A DNA stretch of 64,000 nucleotides, taken from the NCBI GenBank assembly GCA_015709655.1, contig CP054181.1:919262-983261 (forward strand). The letters are read 5' to 3'. Below, in pieces: positions 27,829 through 37,915 of this stretch. Below the pieces are notes generated by a model. It saw only the letters and a program-made list of their open reading frames with translations. It was not told where the DNA came from and ran no database searches. Position 1 is the first letter of the stretch. Each line of letters begins with the position of its first letter. Origin of the DNA: Ignavibacteria bacterium. Its GTDB lineage: Bacteria > Bacteroidota > Ignavibacteria > Kapaibacteriales > Kapaibacteriaceae. A program made the translations under genes and the position numbers.

Positions 27829-29207
27829 ATTTCTCTTCTATCCGGCACATCCACCTTGTTGGTATCGGTGGTATTGGCATGAGCGGTATTGCCGAGATCC
27901 TGTTAAGTCAGGGCTTCACCGTCAGCGGATCAGACGTTGTCCGCAGTGATACCACAGACAGGCTGGAAGACATTGGTATTGCGGTTTTCATCGGACACGC
28001 TGGTACGAATATTCTGGGTGCTGACCTGGTTGTTTATTCCAGTGCCGTAGCCCCTTCAGAAAATCTTGAAACTGTTGCAGCCACCCATGCCGGCATACCC
28101 ATTATCCGGCGGGCTGAAATGCTCTCGGAGTTATCCCGAATTAAATACTGTCTGGCCATTGCCGGCACCCACGGGAAAACCACAACCACCAGCATGAGTG
28201 GGCTTATATTGATGAAAGCCGGTTTCGATCCTACCGTCATCGTTGGTGGCCGACTGCGTGGATTGGGTGGCAGCAATGCCCGCCTGGGCCACGGGAACTG
28301 GATTGTTCTGGAAGCCGATGAGTATGATAGATCGTTTTTGCAGCTGCTTCCCACCATTGCCATTATTACCAACATCGAAGCCGACCACCTGGATATTTAC
28401 AACAACCTGGACGAGATTAAAACTGCCTTTGTGGAGTTTGCCAACAAGGTACCTTTTTACGGAACAGCGTGTGTGTGTATCGATGACCCGGGCGTTCGGT
28501 CAGTTCTTCCTTTGATCAGCAAGGTTACCATTAGCTTTGGTCTATCCAGCGATGCCACAGTTCGAGCCGTGGATCTTGTGTATTCCGAACGCTCCAGCAC
28601 GTTTACGGTTTTGTACCGTTCAGAACCTTTGGGGAGCATCACGCTGAACGTTCCCGGTGACCATAACGTACGCAACGCCCTGGGTGCCATCGCTGCAGCC
28701 CTTGTTTGCCAGGCCCCCTTTGAGAAAATCAGGGAGGCACTTGCCGAGTTTACGGGCGTATATCGCAGGTTCGAGATTAAAACCGAGACGGAATCCCTGA
28801 TGGTGGTTGATGATTATGCCCACCATCCTACCGAAATTCGAAGTACCCTGCAGGCTGCGACTAACGGCTGGAAACGGCGAATTGTTGTTGTTTTTCAGCC
28901 ACATACGTACACCCGTACCCGCGACCTTGCCGATGAATTTGGTAACAGTTTTGGTCAGGCCGACGTTTTGATCGTTACCAATGTGTACGCTGCAAGGGAA
29001 CAGCCCCTCCCGGGTATCACGGGTGAAACCATCGTTAGAGCAGCCAAGGCTGCCGGACACTTCAACGTACTGTATGCTCCAACCCTTGATGATGCAACCA
29101 ATATCCTGCAGACGGTGCGGAAGCATGGCGACATGATTATAACACTCGGTGCAGGAAATGTGTGGCAGGTTGCCCAACGTGTTTCGGCAGAAACACAATT
29201 CCTTTAA
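27825..29207 (+). CDS. murC: UDP-N-acetylmuramate--L-alanine ligase
   Basis: 460 aa Mur ligase adding L-Ala to UDP-MurNAc, the first peptide step of peptidoglycan synthesis. The N-terminal Rossmann domain begins HLVGIGGIGMSGIAEIL; the ATP P-loop is AIAGTHGKTTTTSM (residues ~111-124). Further motifs are LEADEYDRSFL, TNIEADHLDIY, VPGDHNVRNALGAIAA, YRRFE and DDYAHHPTEI, all diagnostic of MurC. It stands alone without other mur genes, which is unusual but seen when the dcw cluster is split. Confidence 0.97.
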   Translation: MNFSSIRHIHLVGIGGIGMSGIAEILLSQGFTVSGSDVVRSDTTDRLEDIGIAVFIGHAGTNILGADLVVYSSAVAPSENLETVAATHAGIPIIRRAEMLSELSRIKYCLAIAGTHGKTTTTSMSGLILMKAGFDPTVIVGGRLRGLGGSNARLGHGNWIVLEADEYDRSFLQLLPTIAIITNIEADHLDIYNNLDEIKTAFVEFANKVPFYGTACVCIDDPGVRSVLPLISKVTISFGLSSDATVRAVDLVYSERSSTFTVLYRSEPLGSITLNVPGDHNVRNALGAIAAALVCQAPFEKIREALAEFTGVYRRFEIKTETESLMVVDDYAHHPTEIRSTLQAATNGWKRRIVVVFQPHTYTRTRDLADEFGNSFGQADVLIVTNVYAAREQPLPGITGETIVRAAKAAGHFNVLYAPTLDDATNILQTVRKHGDMIITLGAGNVWQVAQRVSAETQFL

Positions 29208-29228
29208 TCTTAGTCCGTATTTTTGGCA

Positions 29229-31340
29229 ATGCGTTACATTTTCCTTTCTACGGTGCTGGTTTTGGCATCGTTGGGCACAGCCCCGCTTCAGTCACAACAC
29301 AACAAGTCAGCCCGGAGCACGACCTCCAAAACTCAGAATGATCTTTCAAACCAGGTCCTTGCTACCGTCGGCGCCGAAAAGGTCACCTATGCCGAAGTAC
29401 AGAGGGCATTTCAGAAAAACCTTTCACGCCGGGAAGTCCCGTTCAGCAGCGTACCACGGGATACCGCCCTTGAATTCCTGAAACTCTATACCAATTACCG
29501 TCTGAAAGTAGCCGATGCGTTAGATCGCGGCATTGATAAAGACGAAAATGTTCAGGCCGATATCGCCAATAACCGAAAGCTGCTTGCGGAAACCTGGTAT
29601 CTTGATAATGCCTTTGTAAACAAGAGGGTTGCTGAGCTAGCACAGCGTCGGCTTGACGAAATTAAAATGTCGGTTATCCTGTGCGCTGTCCACAAACCCA
29701 ATGACGACCGATGGGATACCACGCAGAGCAAGGCCAAGGCAACAGCATTAATTGCGATGCTTAACCAGGGAGCTGATTTTGCCAAACTGGCCCGTGATTC
29801 ATCCGATGATAAGGAAACGGGTGCAAAGAGCGGACAACTCCCGTGGATTAGTGGCGGTTCCATCATTAAAGCCGTCGAAGACGAAGCCTATTCGCTCAAA
29901 ACCGGTGCCTACTCGGTTACCCCGGTCGAAACACGGTTTGGCTACTTCATCATTAAGGTGAACGACAGGGGACCCCGAGATATCGTAAAATTCCGGCATA
30001 TCCTGCTACAGGTAAAGGAAGGTCGTGACAGTAACGCCACAAACGCCCTGGCTGACTCACTGATTACAATCCTGAAAGCCAAGCCAGCGCAACAAGAAAA
30101 ACTTTTGAAAGCCCGTGGACTTGATTCAAAGGGCGATGTGTTTGAAACCCTGGCTAAAACGTACAGCGATGATGACGCCTCCGCACCGCGCGGCGGATAC
30201 CTGGGTGCTCCGTATTCCCGGTCTGCCGGCTTAGAAAGCAACAACTCTCACCTGATCCCTGAATTTGAGGATGCCGTGTTTGCACTCCGTGATGGTGAAA
30301 TTTCAACCAAGGTACACACCATATATGGCGTACATATCATACGGCGCGACTCAACAAAACATACGGATGCAATAGCCGAAACCGATAATGCTAAAAAAAC
30401 ATATCGCCGACTCTATTTTGAAGACGACAAGCGTCAGCACTACGATTCGCTGAAAAATGCCTGGGGATACCACTGGAATACCGATGTGTTTAATACGCTG
30501 ATGAATACGATTGATACGACAAAGAACTCCAGCGACACGTCATGGTGGAAAAAGATTCCCGACGATCAATTACCCAAAACCATCTACAGCTACCCAGCAG
30601 GCGGGTTAACTGTAAAAGATCTTACCGACTCCATGCACATTCGTATGGATATGCGGGGATACACACTCAACAGAACCGGCTTCGAACGGGCAGCAAATAA
30701 AATTACCGATCCAATACTGCTGGAACAGGCAACACGAAACCTGGATAAAGCCGATCCCGAGTTTGCCGCACTTATGCGTGAGTTCAATGATGGCATTCTG
30801 CTCTTTAAAGTTGAAGAGCAGGAAGTCTGGAGTAAACTAAAATTCGATACTACCGATGCACGGGTGTTTTTTGATTCTACCCGCTCCAGATGGATGACTG
30901 ATCAGCGATATGTTGTGTCGGAGATATTTATGCTTACCGACAGTGCCGTCAACAACATTCAGCAACAGCTGCTGGCCGGTGCAGATTTTACAACCCTTGC
31001 ACGCACACACACGCAGCGTCAGGCTATGCGCGAAACCAGTGGCAAGTATCCGACAGCGCTATCACCCAAGACCAGTGCCATTGCACGCAAGGTGGAAGAG
31101 CTCGGGTTAAAGGTTGGACAGATTTCTTCACCGTTCACGATCGATCGCGGGACTGCAATAATCCGTCTGGACGCTATTGAGCCGCCACGGCAGAAAACAT
31201 TCGAAGAAGCAATGTCAGAACTGGCACCAGCGTACCAGGACCAGCTGCAAAAGAAACTTACCAACTCCTGGCTCGACAGTGTCCGGAAGCGTCACACAGT
31301 TACACTTAATCAGAAAGCCATCAATGCCATCTGGCGTTAA
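29229..31340 (+). CDS. Periplasmic peptidyl-prolyl isomerase with three parvulin-like modules
   Basis: 703 aa from the ATG at 29229 (a TTG two codons upstream is weaker). Residues 1-23 are a signal peptide ending LQSQ. An N-terminal SurA-like chaperone part is followed by a parvulin-like module at ~135-255 (FAKLARDSSDDKETGAKSGQLPW), a clearer one at ~255-395 (FRHILLQVKEG, LAKTYSDDDASAPRGGYLG, YGVHIIRRDS), and a degenerate one near 555-680 (YVVSEIFML, FTTLARTHTQ). It probably assists folding of outer-membrane proteins. The 3' end overlaps the next foldase gene by 17 bp. Confidence 0.85.
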   Translation: MRYIFLSTVLVLASLGTAPLQSQHNKSARSTTSKTQNDLSNQVLATVGAEKVTYAEVQRAFQKNLSRREVPFSSVPRDTALEFLKLYTNYRLKVADALDRGIDKDENVQADIANNRKLLAETWYLDNAFVNKRVAELAQRRLDEIKMSVILCAVHKPNDDRWDTTQSKAKATALIAMLNQGADFAKLARDSSDDKETGAKSGQLPWISGGSIIKAVEDEAYSLKTGAYSVTPVETRFGYFIIKVNDRGPRDIVKFRHILLQVKEGRDSNATNALADSLITILKAKPAQQEKLLKARGLDSKGDVFETLAKTYSDDDASAPRGGYLGAPYSRSAGLESNNSHLIPEFEDAVFALRDGEISTKVHTIYGVHIIRRDSTKHTDAIAETDNAKKTYRRLYFEDDKRQHYDSLKNAWGYHWNTDVFNTLMNTIDTTKNSSDTSWWKKIPDDQLPKTIYSYPAGGLTVKDLTDSMHIRMDMRGYTLNRTGFERAANKITDPILLEQATRNLDKADPEFAALMREFNDGILLFKVEEQEVWSKLKFDTTDARVFFDSTRSRWMTDQRYVVSEIFMLTDSAVNNIQQQLLAGADFTTLARTHTQRQAMRETSGKYPTALSPKTSAIARKVEELGLKVGQISSPFTIDRGTAIIRLDAIEPPRQKTFEEAMSELAPAYQDQLQKKLTNSWLDSVRKRHTVTLNQKAINAIWR

Positions 31341-32634
31341 TCTGTTTGTTAAGGGGCTTTGGCTTACCTGCCTTACGTTCGCTGTAGTGAACCCGGCTGG
31401 CATTCGTGCACAGGATGCCCTAGACCGAATTGTTGCCATTGTTGGCGAAGAAATCATTTTAAAGAGCGATATCGACGGTCAGGTCTCGATTATGGCTCAG
31501 CAAAATCCCGGTGTCGATAAAAGCAGCCCAAACGTGCGTCAGTTTGTTCTTGACCAGCTTATCAATGAAAGGCTTGTCCTGGCCGCTGCCGTTGAAGACA
31601 CAAACATCGCTGTTACCGATGAAGAGATTAGTCAGCGTATGGAGCAGCAGATTGCAATGATGGTGCAACAGTTCGGGTCAGAGCAACGGATTGAACAGCT
31701 CTACGGCATGAGCATGACCAGAATTCGTCGTGAATTCAGGGATGAAATCCGGAAGCAGCTTCTGGCTCATAAAAAGCGGGAAGCAATGTTTGGCGACGTG
31801 AAAGCCACCCGTAATGATGTAGAGCGGTTCTATCAGGAGTACAAGGACTCTCTGCCCATCATTCCTGACCGTGTTGATCTGTATCACATCGTGAAGTACG
31901 TTAAGGCAGGCGAACAACAAAAGAAAGAAGCCCTTGCGCTTGCCCTTGCCATACGTGACTCAAACGTCAGACTTGGCGTAGAGTTTGAAAAACTGGCGCG
32001 CAGCCATAGCGCCGACCCCGGCTCTGCTGAAAATGGCGGTGACCTGGGCTCGGTGGAAAAGGGCAAGTTTGTGCCCTCCTTCGAAGCGGCTGCCTTTGCC
32101 TTGCTGCCCGGACAGGTATCTGAGCCGGTGGAAAGTCCGTTTGGTTACCACATCATCGAACTTGTGAGTAAGACGCCAACCAGCATCCACTGCAAACACA
32201 TCCTGATTAAAGTAGGCCAAAGCGAGGAAGACAAAGCCGAAATCAGGAAACAACTCACCACACTGAAAGGTCGGGCTGAAAACGGTGAGAATTTCGAGGA
32301 TCTGGCAAAAGAGTTTTCGGAAGAGCGCGAAACACAGGGCTTTGGTGGAGCCATGGGGCAACTGGACGTCCAGCGACTGCCACCTGACATGAAGAAGGTT
32401 GTAAACGACCTTGCCGATGGAGGGATTAGTGACCCATTACCCTATTCAGCCGATCCCACAAAACCGGGATATCACATTATTTACAAAAAGCGTTTAATCC
32501 GCGAACACCGGCCATCACTTGAATACGACTATAAGGCCATCGAACAAATGGCCGTGTATGCCAAGAAGCAAAAGCTGGAACAAGCGTGGGTTAGCGAACT
32601 TCGGAAAACCAAGTACTGGGAAGTGCGGGATTGA
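31324..32634 (+). CDS. surA: SurA-like periplasmic chaperone/peptidyl-prolyl isomerase
   Basis: 436 aa from the ATG at 31324, giving a signal peptide that ends near AGIRAQ. The mature start DALDRIVAIVGEEIILKSDID is the classic SurA N-terminal segment. Two parvulin domains follow, one with FEKLARSHSADPGSAENGGDLG and FGYHIIELV, one with CKHILIKVG, FEDLAKEFSEE and GYHIIYKKR. SurA delivers unfolded outer-membrane proteins to the Bam complex. It overlaps the preceding foldase gene by 17 bp, so the pair is translated together. The following genes on the opposite strand encode likely outer-membrane clients. Confidence 0.88.
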   Translation: MPSGVNLFVKGLWLTCLTFAVVNPAGIRAQDALDRIVAIVGEEIILKSDIDGQVSIMAQQNPGVDKSSPNVRQFVLDQLINERLVLAAAVEDTNIAVTDEEISQRMEQQIAMMVQQFGSEQRIEQLYGMSMTRIRREFRDEIRKQLLAHKKREAMFGDVKATRNDVERFYQEYKDSLPIIPDRVDLYHIVKYVKAGEQQKKEALALALAIRDSNVRLGVEFEKLARSHSADPGSAENGGDLGSVEKGKFVPSFEAAAFALLPGQVSEPVESPFGYHIIELVSKTPTSIHCKHILIKVGQSEEDKAEIRKQLTTLKGRAENGENFEDLAKEFSEERETQGFGGAMGQLDVQRLPPDMKKVVNDLADGGISDPLPYSADPTKPGYHIIYKKRLIREHRPSLEYDYKAIEQMAVYAKKQKLEQAWVSELRKTKYWEVRD

Positions 32635-32644
32635 TTCAGCACTG

Positions 32645-32661
32645 TTGGTAGATACTACCAA
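32645..32661. terminator. Short hairpin between convergent genes
   Basis: TTGGTAG (32645-32651) and CTACCAA (32655-32661) form a perfect 7-bp stem with a 3-nt loop in the 20-bp gap between surA and the convergent outer-membrane protein gene, overlapping the latter's stop codon. There is only a weak T-run, so bidirectional termination is a guess. Confidence 0.35.
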
Positions 32662-34607
32662 ATCTTACCAATTGTCAGCCTGAAAATATTCTCAGTATAG
32701 CTGCCCCCCAATACAGGTGGAATTACGCTTTCATTAAAGATATTGCGTTCCACCCGTAAATCAATATCGGCATAATCGCCTAACTGTGCCAGTAACGACA
32801 GGTAGAACCCGCTGCGCGTTCCATACATACTGTCAAAAGCCAGCGTTACTCCGCCACTCGTGCTAAACGATTCGCTTATCGCGTAGGCAGCAGCTCCGTC
32901 AACAGTAACAATTGACGTGGCATCCTCCAGCGGCATTTTTTGCACGATATATCCCAGACCTGCCGACAGTGTTAGCGGGATAGTAAAACTCAGGCTCTGC
33001 GAAAGGTTAGCCGACGTGACAGAATAATCGTTAACATGGTTCTTGGTCTCGGCATCCTGACGGGTGAGGGTTAATGTGGTATTGGCCCCGAATGTTCCCA
33101 GCCGATACGCATGGCCGGTAACAACTGACCAAATCACCGTTTCGTTCCGGTACTGCAGGAATGTATCTCGTGAGTTATTAACCTGTGTGTACGGCGAATA
33201 TGACAAGCGAATAAACGGCCATGTCCTGATGTTTAACCCAATGTTAGCCCCCCAGCTTGACAACGTGCTCGTAGAGCGCTTGACATCTGCAAGATTATCT
33301 TCATCATGGCGTATAAAGGCACCAACACTTAACTGTCGTTTCCAGAACTTCTGGTCTATTCGTGCATCGTACCGTATATAGTCTGTTCGAAGGTTGGGGA
33401 CTCCCAAGGCATTGTACCCTGCACCGATTCGCCTGATTTTGGCAACAAGACGCGTTCCCGACGATGCCAGGTTCACTGTGGTACTGCCGGTAAAAGCCCA
33501 ATCGATGTACGCACTCACCGAGCTGTCAATAAGTGTATTTAAAAAGTCAGGGACCTCGGGGCTGCCAATTCGGGGCGCACTCTGGTCACCCTCGGTGAGC
33601 GATCCGGCAAGCTCTGCTTCGAAGCTCCAGATACCCTTTACCGGTTCTGACCGGACGCTGAAGCTTGAGATATAATTCCGCTGAGGTGTCTTGGTTACCC
33701 CGCTATCGGGAAGAGTTAAACTTAAAGCATCATCAGTTGCATACAGGCCGGTAAAAATAAAATGGGCACCTGACTGCCGGCCAAATCCTAACCGGCCACC
33801 GTACAGTTGTCTGCCAAAGTCACTATTGTCAACGGTCCGAAAAACCGTCGTATCAATACGAATACTATCCACTCTATACAATGGCCGCTGGGTTGTACCG
33901 GAAACACCGGCAATGTAAAAAACACCACCCGGATTCCACTCGCCCCAGCCACCCGAGACTCTGGCACCCGACAGTGTAAGTGGCGAGAATGTTGGGAATA
34001 CCGTACCAAATCCTACGGTCGGGAGTTTTTGCATAAAATCTTCTACGTCCGACATCAGGCCCATTTCCTGCAGGACTGAGGAGTAATTTGTAATATCGCC
34101 ATTTGCCAATTCACGCATTTCCTGAATTTTGCGATATTGCTCCAGCTCCTTCAGTTTTTCCGGATCGTACGTACTCAGGGAGTCCTTTATTGAATCATAC
34201 CGGTCAAGCAACTCACCCGCTTCAGAGCGTGCATACGCTTCGAGCATGGTTGTTGCACGCTGGGCAACAATGCGTTTAATTGCATCCGGATCAAGTGTTA
34301 CCGAAAAGGCATTGATATTTTGCCGGATATCCCGCTGCTCGGAACTTACCAGAAGATTTGCCGTTACGGGAAGTCCGTACAGTGACAACGTGGGATTAAG
34401 CTCTGCCCGCCAGATGTCGGGCGGCTGTTCCTGAAACGTACCCTGGCGTGACGACGCCTGTCCTAAAATCCGATAATTACCTGTCAGCCATACCGGTGAA
34501 GCTCCGCCCTTGGCTCCGAATGAGAACCACTGGCCATTGGCAGGGCCAGAAGTCAATGCCATCAGCAGGATGCTAACAGCACACCCCAATCGTTGGCTGC
34601 TGGTCAC
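32655..34607 (-). CDS. Outer-membrane barrel-like protein, unknown
   Basis: 650 aa. The N-terminus (SILLMALTSGPANGQ) is a signal peptide. Residues ~100-200 are helical and charged (YDSIKDSLSTYDPEKLKELEQYRKIQEM), a likely periplasmic coiled segment, while the rest is built of amphipathic strands with many Tyr, Ser and Thr and ends in IFRLTIGKIW, a terminal aromatic residue as in Bam-dependent barrels. No named family recognised. Its ATG overlaps the stop of the RCC1-repeat gene by 4 bp, so the two proteins are probably made together and may act together at the cell surface. Confidence 0.75.
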   Translation of the reverse strand: MTSSQRLGCAVSILLMALTSGPANGQWFSFGAKGGASPVWLTGNYRILGQASSRQGTFQEQPPDIWRAELNPTLSLYGLPVTANLLVSSEQRDIRQNINAFSVTLDPDAIKRIVAQRATTMLEAYARSEAGELLDRYDSIKDSLSTYDPEKLKELEQYRKIQEMRELANGDITNYSSVLQEMGLMSDVEDFMQKLPTVGFGTVFPTFSPLTLSGARVSGGWGEWNPGGVFYIAGVSGTTQRPLYRVDSIRIDTTVFRTVDNSDFGRQLYGGRLGFGRQSGAHFIFTGLYATDDALSLTLPDSGVTKTPQRNYISSFSVRSEPVKGIWSFEAELAGSLTEGDQSAPRIGSPEVPDFLNTLIDSSVSAYIDWAFTGSTTVNLASSGTRLVAKIRRIGAGYNALGVPNLRTDYIRYDARIDQKFWKRQLSVGAFIRHDEDNLADVKRSTSTLSSWGANIGLNIRTWPFIRLSYSPYTQVNNSRDTFLQYRNETVIWSVVTGHAYRLGTFGANTTLTLTRQDAETKNHVNDYSVTSANLSQSLSFTIPLTLSAGLGYIVQKMPLEDATSIVTVDGAAAYAISESFSTSGGVTLAFDSMYGTRSGFYLSLLAQLGDYADIDLRVERNIFNESVIPPVLGGSYTENIFRLTIGKIW

Positions 34608-37603
34608 TTGGTTGCTAACCGCTCAACGCGTAGTGGACCAATTGCCGGATTCAAAGGCACAGGGACAAGGTTGATGATATTACCCTCGCCTAACTGACCA
34701 AACGAGTTGTTACCCCACGTCCACAAACTACCGTCAGCCAGTACTGCCATTGCATGGGCGCCACCGGCAACGATTCCCTGAGCCCCTTCTAAGCGGGCAA
34801 CCTTAACCGGCTTAAACTTACCAACGCGGGTACCGTCGCCCAACTGTCCAAGAACATTATTCCCCCATGCCCATACTACACCGCTACTGTCCAGTGCCAG
34901 TGAGAAACCGTCACCGGCAGCAATGGCGCGAATATCATGAAGATCAGGAATAATCTTGGGTTGTGCTCTGTCCTCCGTTTCACCATCGCCCAGTTGTCCG
35001 CTTGCATTACCACCCCAGGCCCAAACCTTACCATCAGCATTCAGGGCCAGGCTGTGGTCGAACCCTGCTGCAACAGCAACAAAACCATTTATTGCACCTT
35101 TTCCGCCATACACAGGTTGGTAGCCAGGGAATGTGACTGACGTTGGAACCGTGGTATATGCCTCATCATCAGATGCACCGGTCTGGCCATGACAATTATT
35201 ACCCCAGGCATACACCCTGCCCATGTAGTTCAGCGAAAGGGTATGCCCTTCACCGGCTGCAATATCAACAACCCCTTGTAGCTTAGGATACAATGCAGGT
35301 ACAGATAAATACACTGAACTATCAATCTGGTTAGTAGTTGGGTTAATGTGTAAGTTGGCAGGGAACCCGCACGCATAGGCTCTGTTCCAGCCCCACACAT
35401 AACACTGCCCCGACTTGTTAATCGCAACAGTATGGAATGGTCCGGATGAAACCTTCACAACATTCGCCACACCAGGGATCGTGGTGGGAGTGGACCTTCC
35501 GTTTTCATCCTGCAAGCCTAATTGGCGGAAGTTGTTTCTGCCCCAGCCTTTGAGTACGCCCTTCTTATCAACTGCAAACGAATTCCATACTCCGGCTTCG
35601 AGTGACATGACCTCTTCAAAGTCCGTAATTTGTTTAGGTTCTTTCACAACGCTTCCAAAGCCACCCCGAACCACGTTAAACAAATTATCGCCCCAGCCCC
35701 ATACCTTACCCTTATCAGTGATTTTAGCCAGTGCAGAGGCATCCAACACCGACTTGATCCCTTTATCCATTTCAACATCCGAAAGGTCTGCAACCTGGAT
35801 ATTATCGGTACTCACCGCCCTCACCCCACCAAAACCGCCGGCTACACCACCAACGGTTCCTCCTATCATCGGCTTAGCCTCGCTACCAGCATCTACGTCG
35901 TTGTCTGCAGACTGTCCGCCTGTACCGCCTGTCTGGTAACCGCCTAACGGTTTATCCTTTACCTTGGCAGATTGCATCGCAGCCCCTGCACCAAGGACAG
36001 AAGACGCCGTATGACCCTTTTGTGCCGGCGATGTTTCATTAACCACCATCACACCTTGAATGGCGATATCGCCTGCTTTTACCATTTCAAGATTATCAAG
36101 AAGACTGCTTTGCAGTAGTCCTGCCGGTTTGCTTGCAGGCGTACCAACTAAGCTGTGGCGTTCTCCGGCCGACATAACCTGAACCGGATACTTCACCTTG
36201 TCCAGTTTTTCCTTGTCAAAAAACTTAAAATCATCAACGTTAACATGTCCGATTTCCGACGAGTCAATTACCAGTATTCTTGCGTTTCGATTCAGGTATG
36301 GCAGCACATCCCACTCTACGGGAGTAAACCGGTCGCTGCTTGCCGCGGCGCTCATTGGTGTTGAATTGGCAATAAACCAGGTAGAGCTGGATCCCGGCAG
36401 TGTACGTTTTTGAAAACTAAATGTATCCGATTCTATACGCTCGAGCAGCAGTTCTACACGACAATTCTCGTTGGGAACACCACCGAACAGAAACGATATG
36501 GTACTGTTTTGAATCCGGAAGTCAACGCTAATCATCGTCCCTTGCGCTTTATCCGAACTCAACTGTCCATAGCTGCTAACCCAGTATTTCCCCTGAGGCC
36601 CTACAGCTCCAAAAACCGGATGTTTATCAAGCACGGGGTCATCGAAAAAGCTTTCACCCTGGACTTCCCAGCATCCCAATGTTCCAATTTCAAAGTCCCA
36701 GTTCTCTCCAGGACATTCATCGCTTTTCTCCAGAGACTGATTGTTCTTCTTTTGTGTTGGAACCACAGCAGTGACATCTCCGCCATCTCCTTCGCCAAAC
36801 GGCTCATAGGTAAACCACCACACTTCGCTTTCGCCAAGTGGTACAACCATGGTACCCCGTTCTTCGTATGCTTCAACCTTCCAGGCATACTTCTGCCCCT
36901 TTACAAAGCTTCGGCTTGACACCGGATACTGGATGAGCGTTCTTTCAAGATTACGCTGTGTGAACCATGCCGGATTTCGGGTCACCGCATCTTCCGGCGT
37001 TTGTCGTCCAAGAATTTCGGCAACTGTGATTTTATATTTAATTCGCTGACCTGGTCCGGGAGGCACCGAAGCCATCCACGTAAACACCGGAAACTTATCG
37101 GGAACAGCCGACTCATCCACCGGGGAAATCAGAATCGGTGCCGACATCCGGTTTACCGTTGTGAACTTACAGTCGAACCCAACCATCTGCTGGGTTTCCA
37201 CCTCGTACGCCTCCACACAGATTTTGTAATCGCCTGTAGGGACGTTCCCGGTGGTAAGAAGTGCATCACGGTAACGCGGATTGGACTGATCGTGTGTAAT
37301 TGGCGAAATACCAGCGGCCGTCACCCGAAAAACCCCGGGCGGTACATCGAACTCGGCACTATGGGCCTCGGCAACAATACCATCGGGCACCGACATCTCT
37401 TCGGCTGTCCCGCGCAGATAAATTCTAACCGTCTGCCGCGACCTGTTTACCAGCTCGATTTTCCATAGATCAGCAATCTTTACCTGATTCATAGGGGGCT
37501 GGGTAAGCCGCACATCAACCAGAACCGGCTGAGCCACCAGTGCAACTGCAGTCATGACAAGGCCGGCAACAATACTTGCTATGTTTAATAAATAACGTTT
37601 CAT
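34604..37603 (-). CDS. Secreted protein with Fn3-like domain and seven RCC1 repeats
   Basis: 999 aa from the ATG at 37603 (GGGGTG upstream); an upstream extension of 16 residues lacks signal-peptide character. Residues 1-24 are a signal peptide ending ALVAQ. Residues ~25-280 hold beta-sandwich-like segments (SAPILISPVDESAVPDKFPV, WKVEAYEER, of fibronectin type III style), ~300-480 another beta domain, and ~495-620 a Gly/Ala-rich linker. From ~625 to the end are seven RCC1-like repeats with the VWAWGxNxxGQLGDG pattern, enough for one complete seven-bladed propeller. Probably a surface or periplasmic binding protein. Divergent from the 1749-aa gene and coupled to the outer-membrane protein gene downstream. 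Confidence 0.85.
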   Translation of the reverse strand: MKRYLLNIASIVAGLVMTAVALVAQPVLVDVRLTQPPMNQVKIADLWKIELVNRSRQTVRIYLRGTAEEMSVPDGIVAEAHSAEFDVPPGVFRVTAAGISPITHDQSNPRYRDALLTTGNVPTGDYKICVEAYEVETQQMVGFDCKFTTVNRMSAPILISPVDESAVPDKFPVFTWMASVPPGPGQRIKYKITVAEILGRQTPEDAVTRNPAWFTQRNLERTLIQYPVSSRSFVKGQKYAWKVEAYEERGTMVVPLGESEVWWFTYEPFGEGDGGDVTAVVPTQKKNNQSLEKSDECPGENWDFEIGTLGCWEVQGESFFDDPVLDKHPVFGAVGPQGKYWVSSYGQLSSDKAQGTMISVDFRIQNSTISFLFGGVPNENCRVELLLERIESDTFSFQKRTLPGSSSTWFIANSTPMSAAASSDRFTPVEWDVLPYLNRNARILVIDSSEIGHVNVDDFKFFDKEKLDKVKYPVQVMSAGERHSLVGTPASKPAGLLQSSLLDNLEMVKAGDIAIQGVMVVNETSPAQKGHTASSVLGAGAAMQSAKVKDKPLGGYQTGGTGGQSADNDVDAGSEAKPMIGGTVGGVAGGFGGVRAVSTDNIQVADLSDVEMDKGIKSVLDASALAKITDKGKVWGWGDNLFNVVRGGFGSVVKEPKQITDFEEVMSLEAGVWNSFAVDKKGVLKGWGRNNFRQLGLQDENGRSTPTTIPGVANVVKVSSGPFHTVAINKSGQCYVWGWNRAYACGFPANLHINPTTNQIDSSVYLSVPALYPKLQGVVDIAAGEGHTLSLNYMGRVYAWGNNCHGQTGASDDEAYTTVPTSVTFPGYQPVYGGKGAINGFVAVAAGFDHSLALNADGKVWAWGGNASGQLGDGETEDRAQPKIIPDLHDIRAIAAGDGFSLALDSSGVVWAWGNNVLGQLGDGTRVGKFKPVKVARLEGAQGIVAGGAHAMAVLADGSLWTWGNNSFGQLGEGNIINLVPVPLNPAIGPLRVERLATK

Positions 37604-37915
37604 AGCACACCCCAGATAATTACAATTACTTCCCGATGCAAGAGCGAACATAACGAATTTGTGGTTGCATCCTTTGCGTGTTACAACTACTACAGGCGAA
37701 ATATTAATACATCACCTTTTTTTATCACAAACGCTTACGAAGAGGCCCGGGAATTGTTCCAGAACAAAGCGATAGTAGACAAAAACACATCCGAATTACA
37801 GCGCTCCGGACCCGGGCCATGGAATTTTGTCAGCACCAGATCAGCATTGATAAAAACTGGGAACTTTTTTGCAAGTTTAAAGCGTATATTCACGCAGATT
37901 ATTCGGGGTTGACTT
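37604..37915. other. 312-bp divergent intergenic region
   Basis: No gene seen. It separates the RCC1-repeat gene from the 1749-aa gene and must contain promoters for both. It holds a perfect palindrome TTGTTC-CA-GAACAA at 37754-37767, near the middle, which is a candidate operator. CCCGGG occurs twice (37747-37752 and 37811-37816), each followed by an AATT. No clear -35/-10 pair could be assigned with confidence. Confidence 0.5.

Noticed and set aside
34604-37603. RCC1-repeat protein as a eukaryotic contaminant
   Set aside because: It has a bacterial signal peptide, no introns, and a 4-bp overlap with a bacterial outer-membrane gene; RCC1 propellers are known in bacteria.
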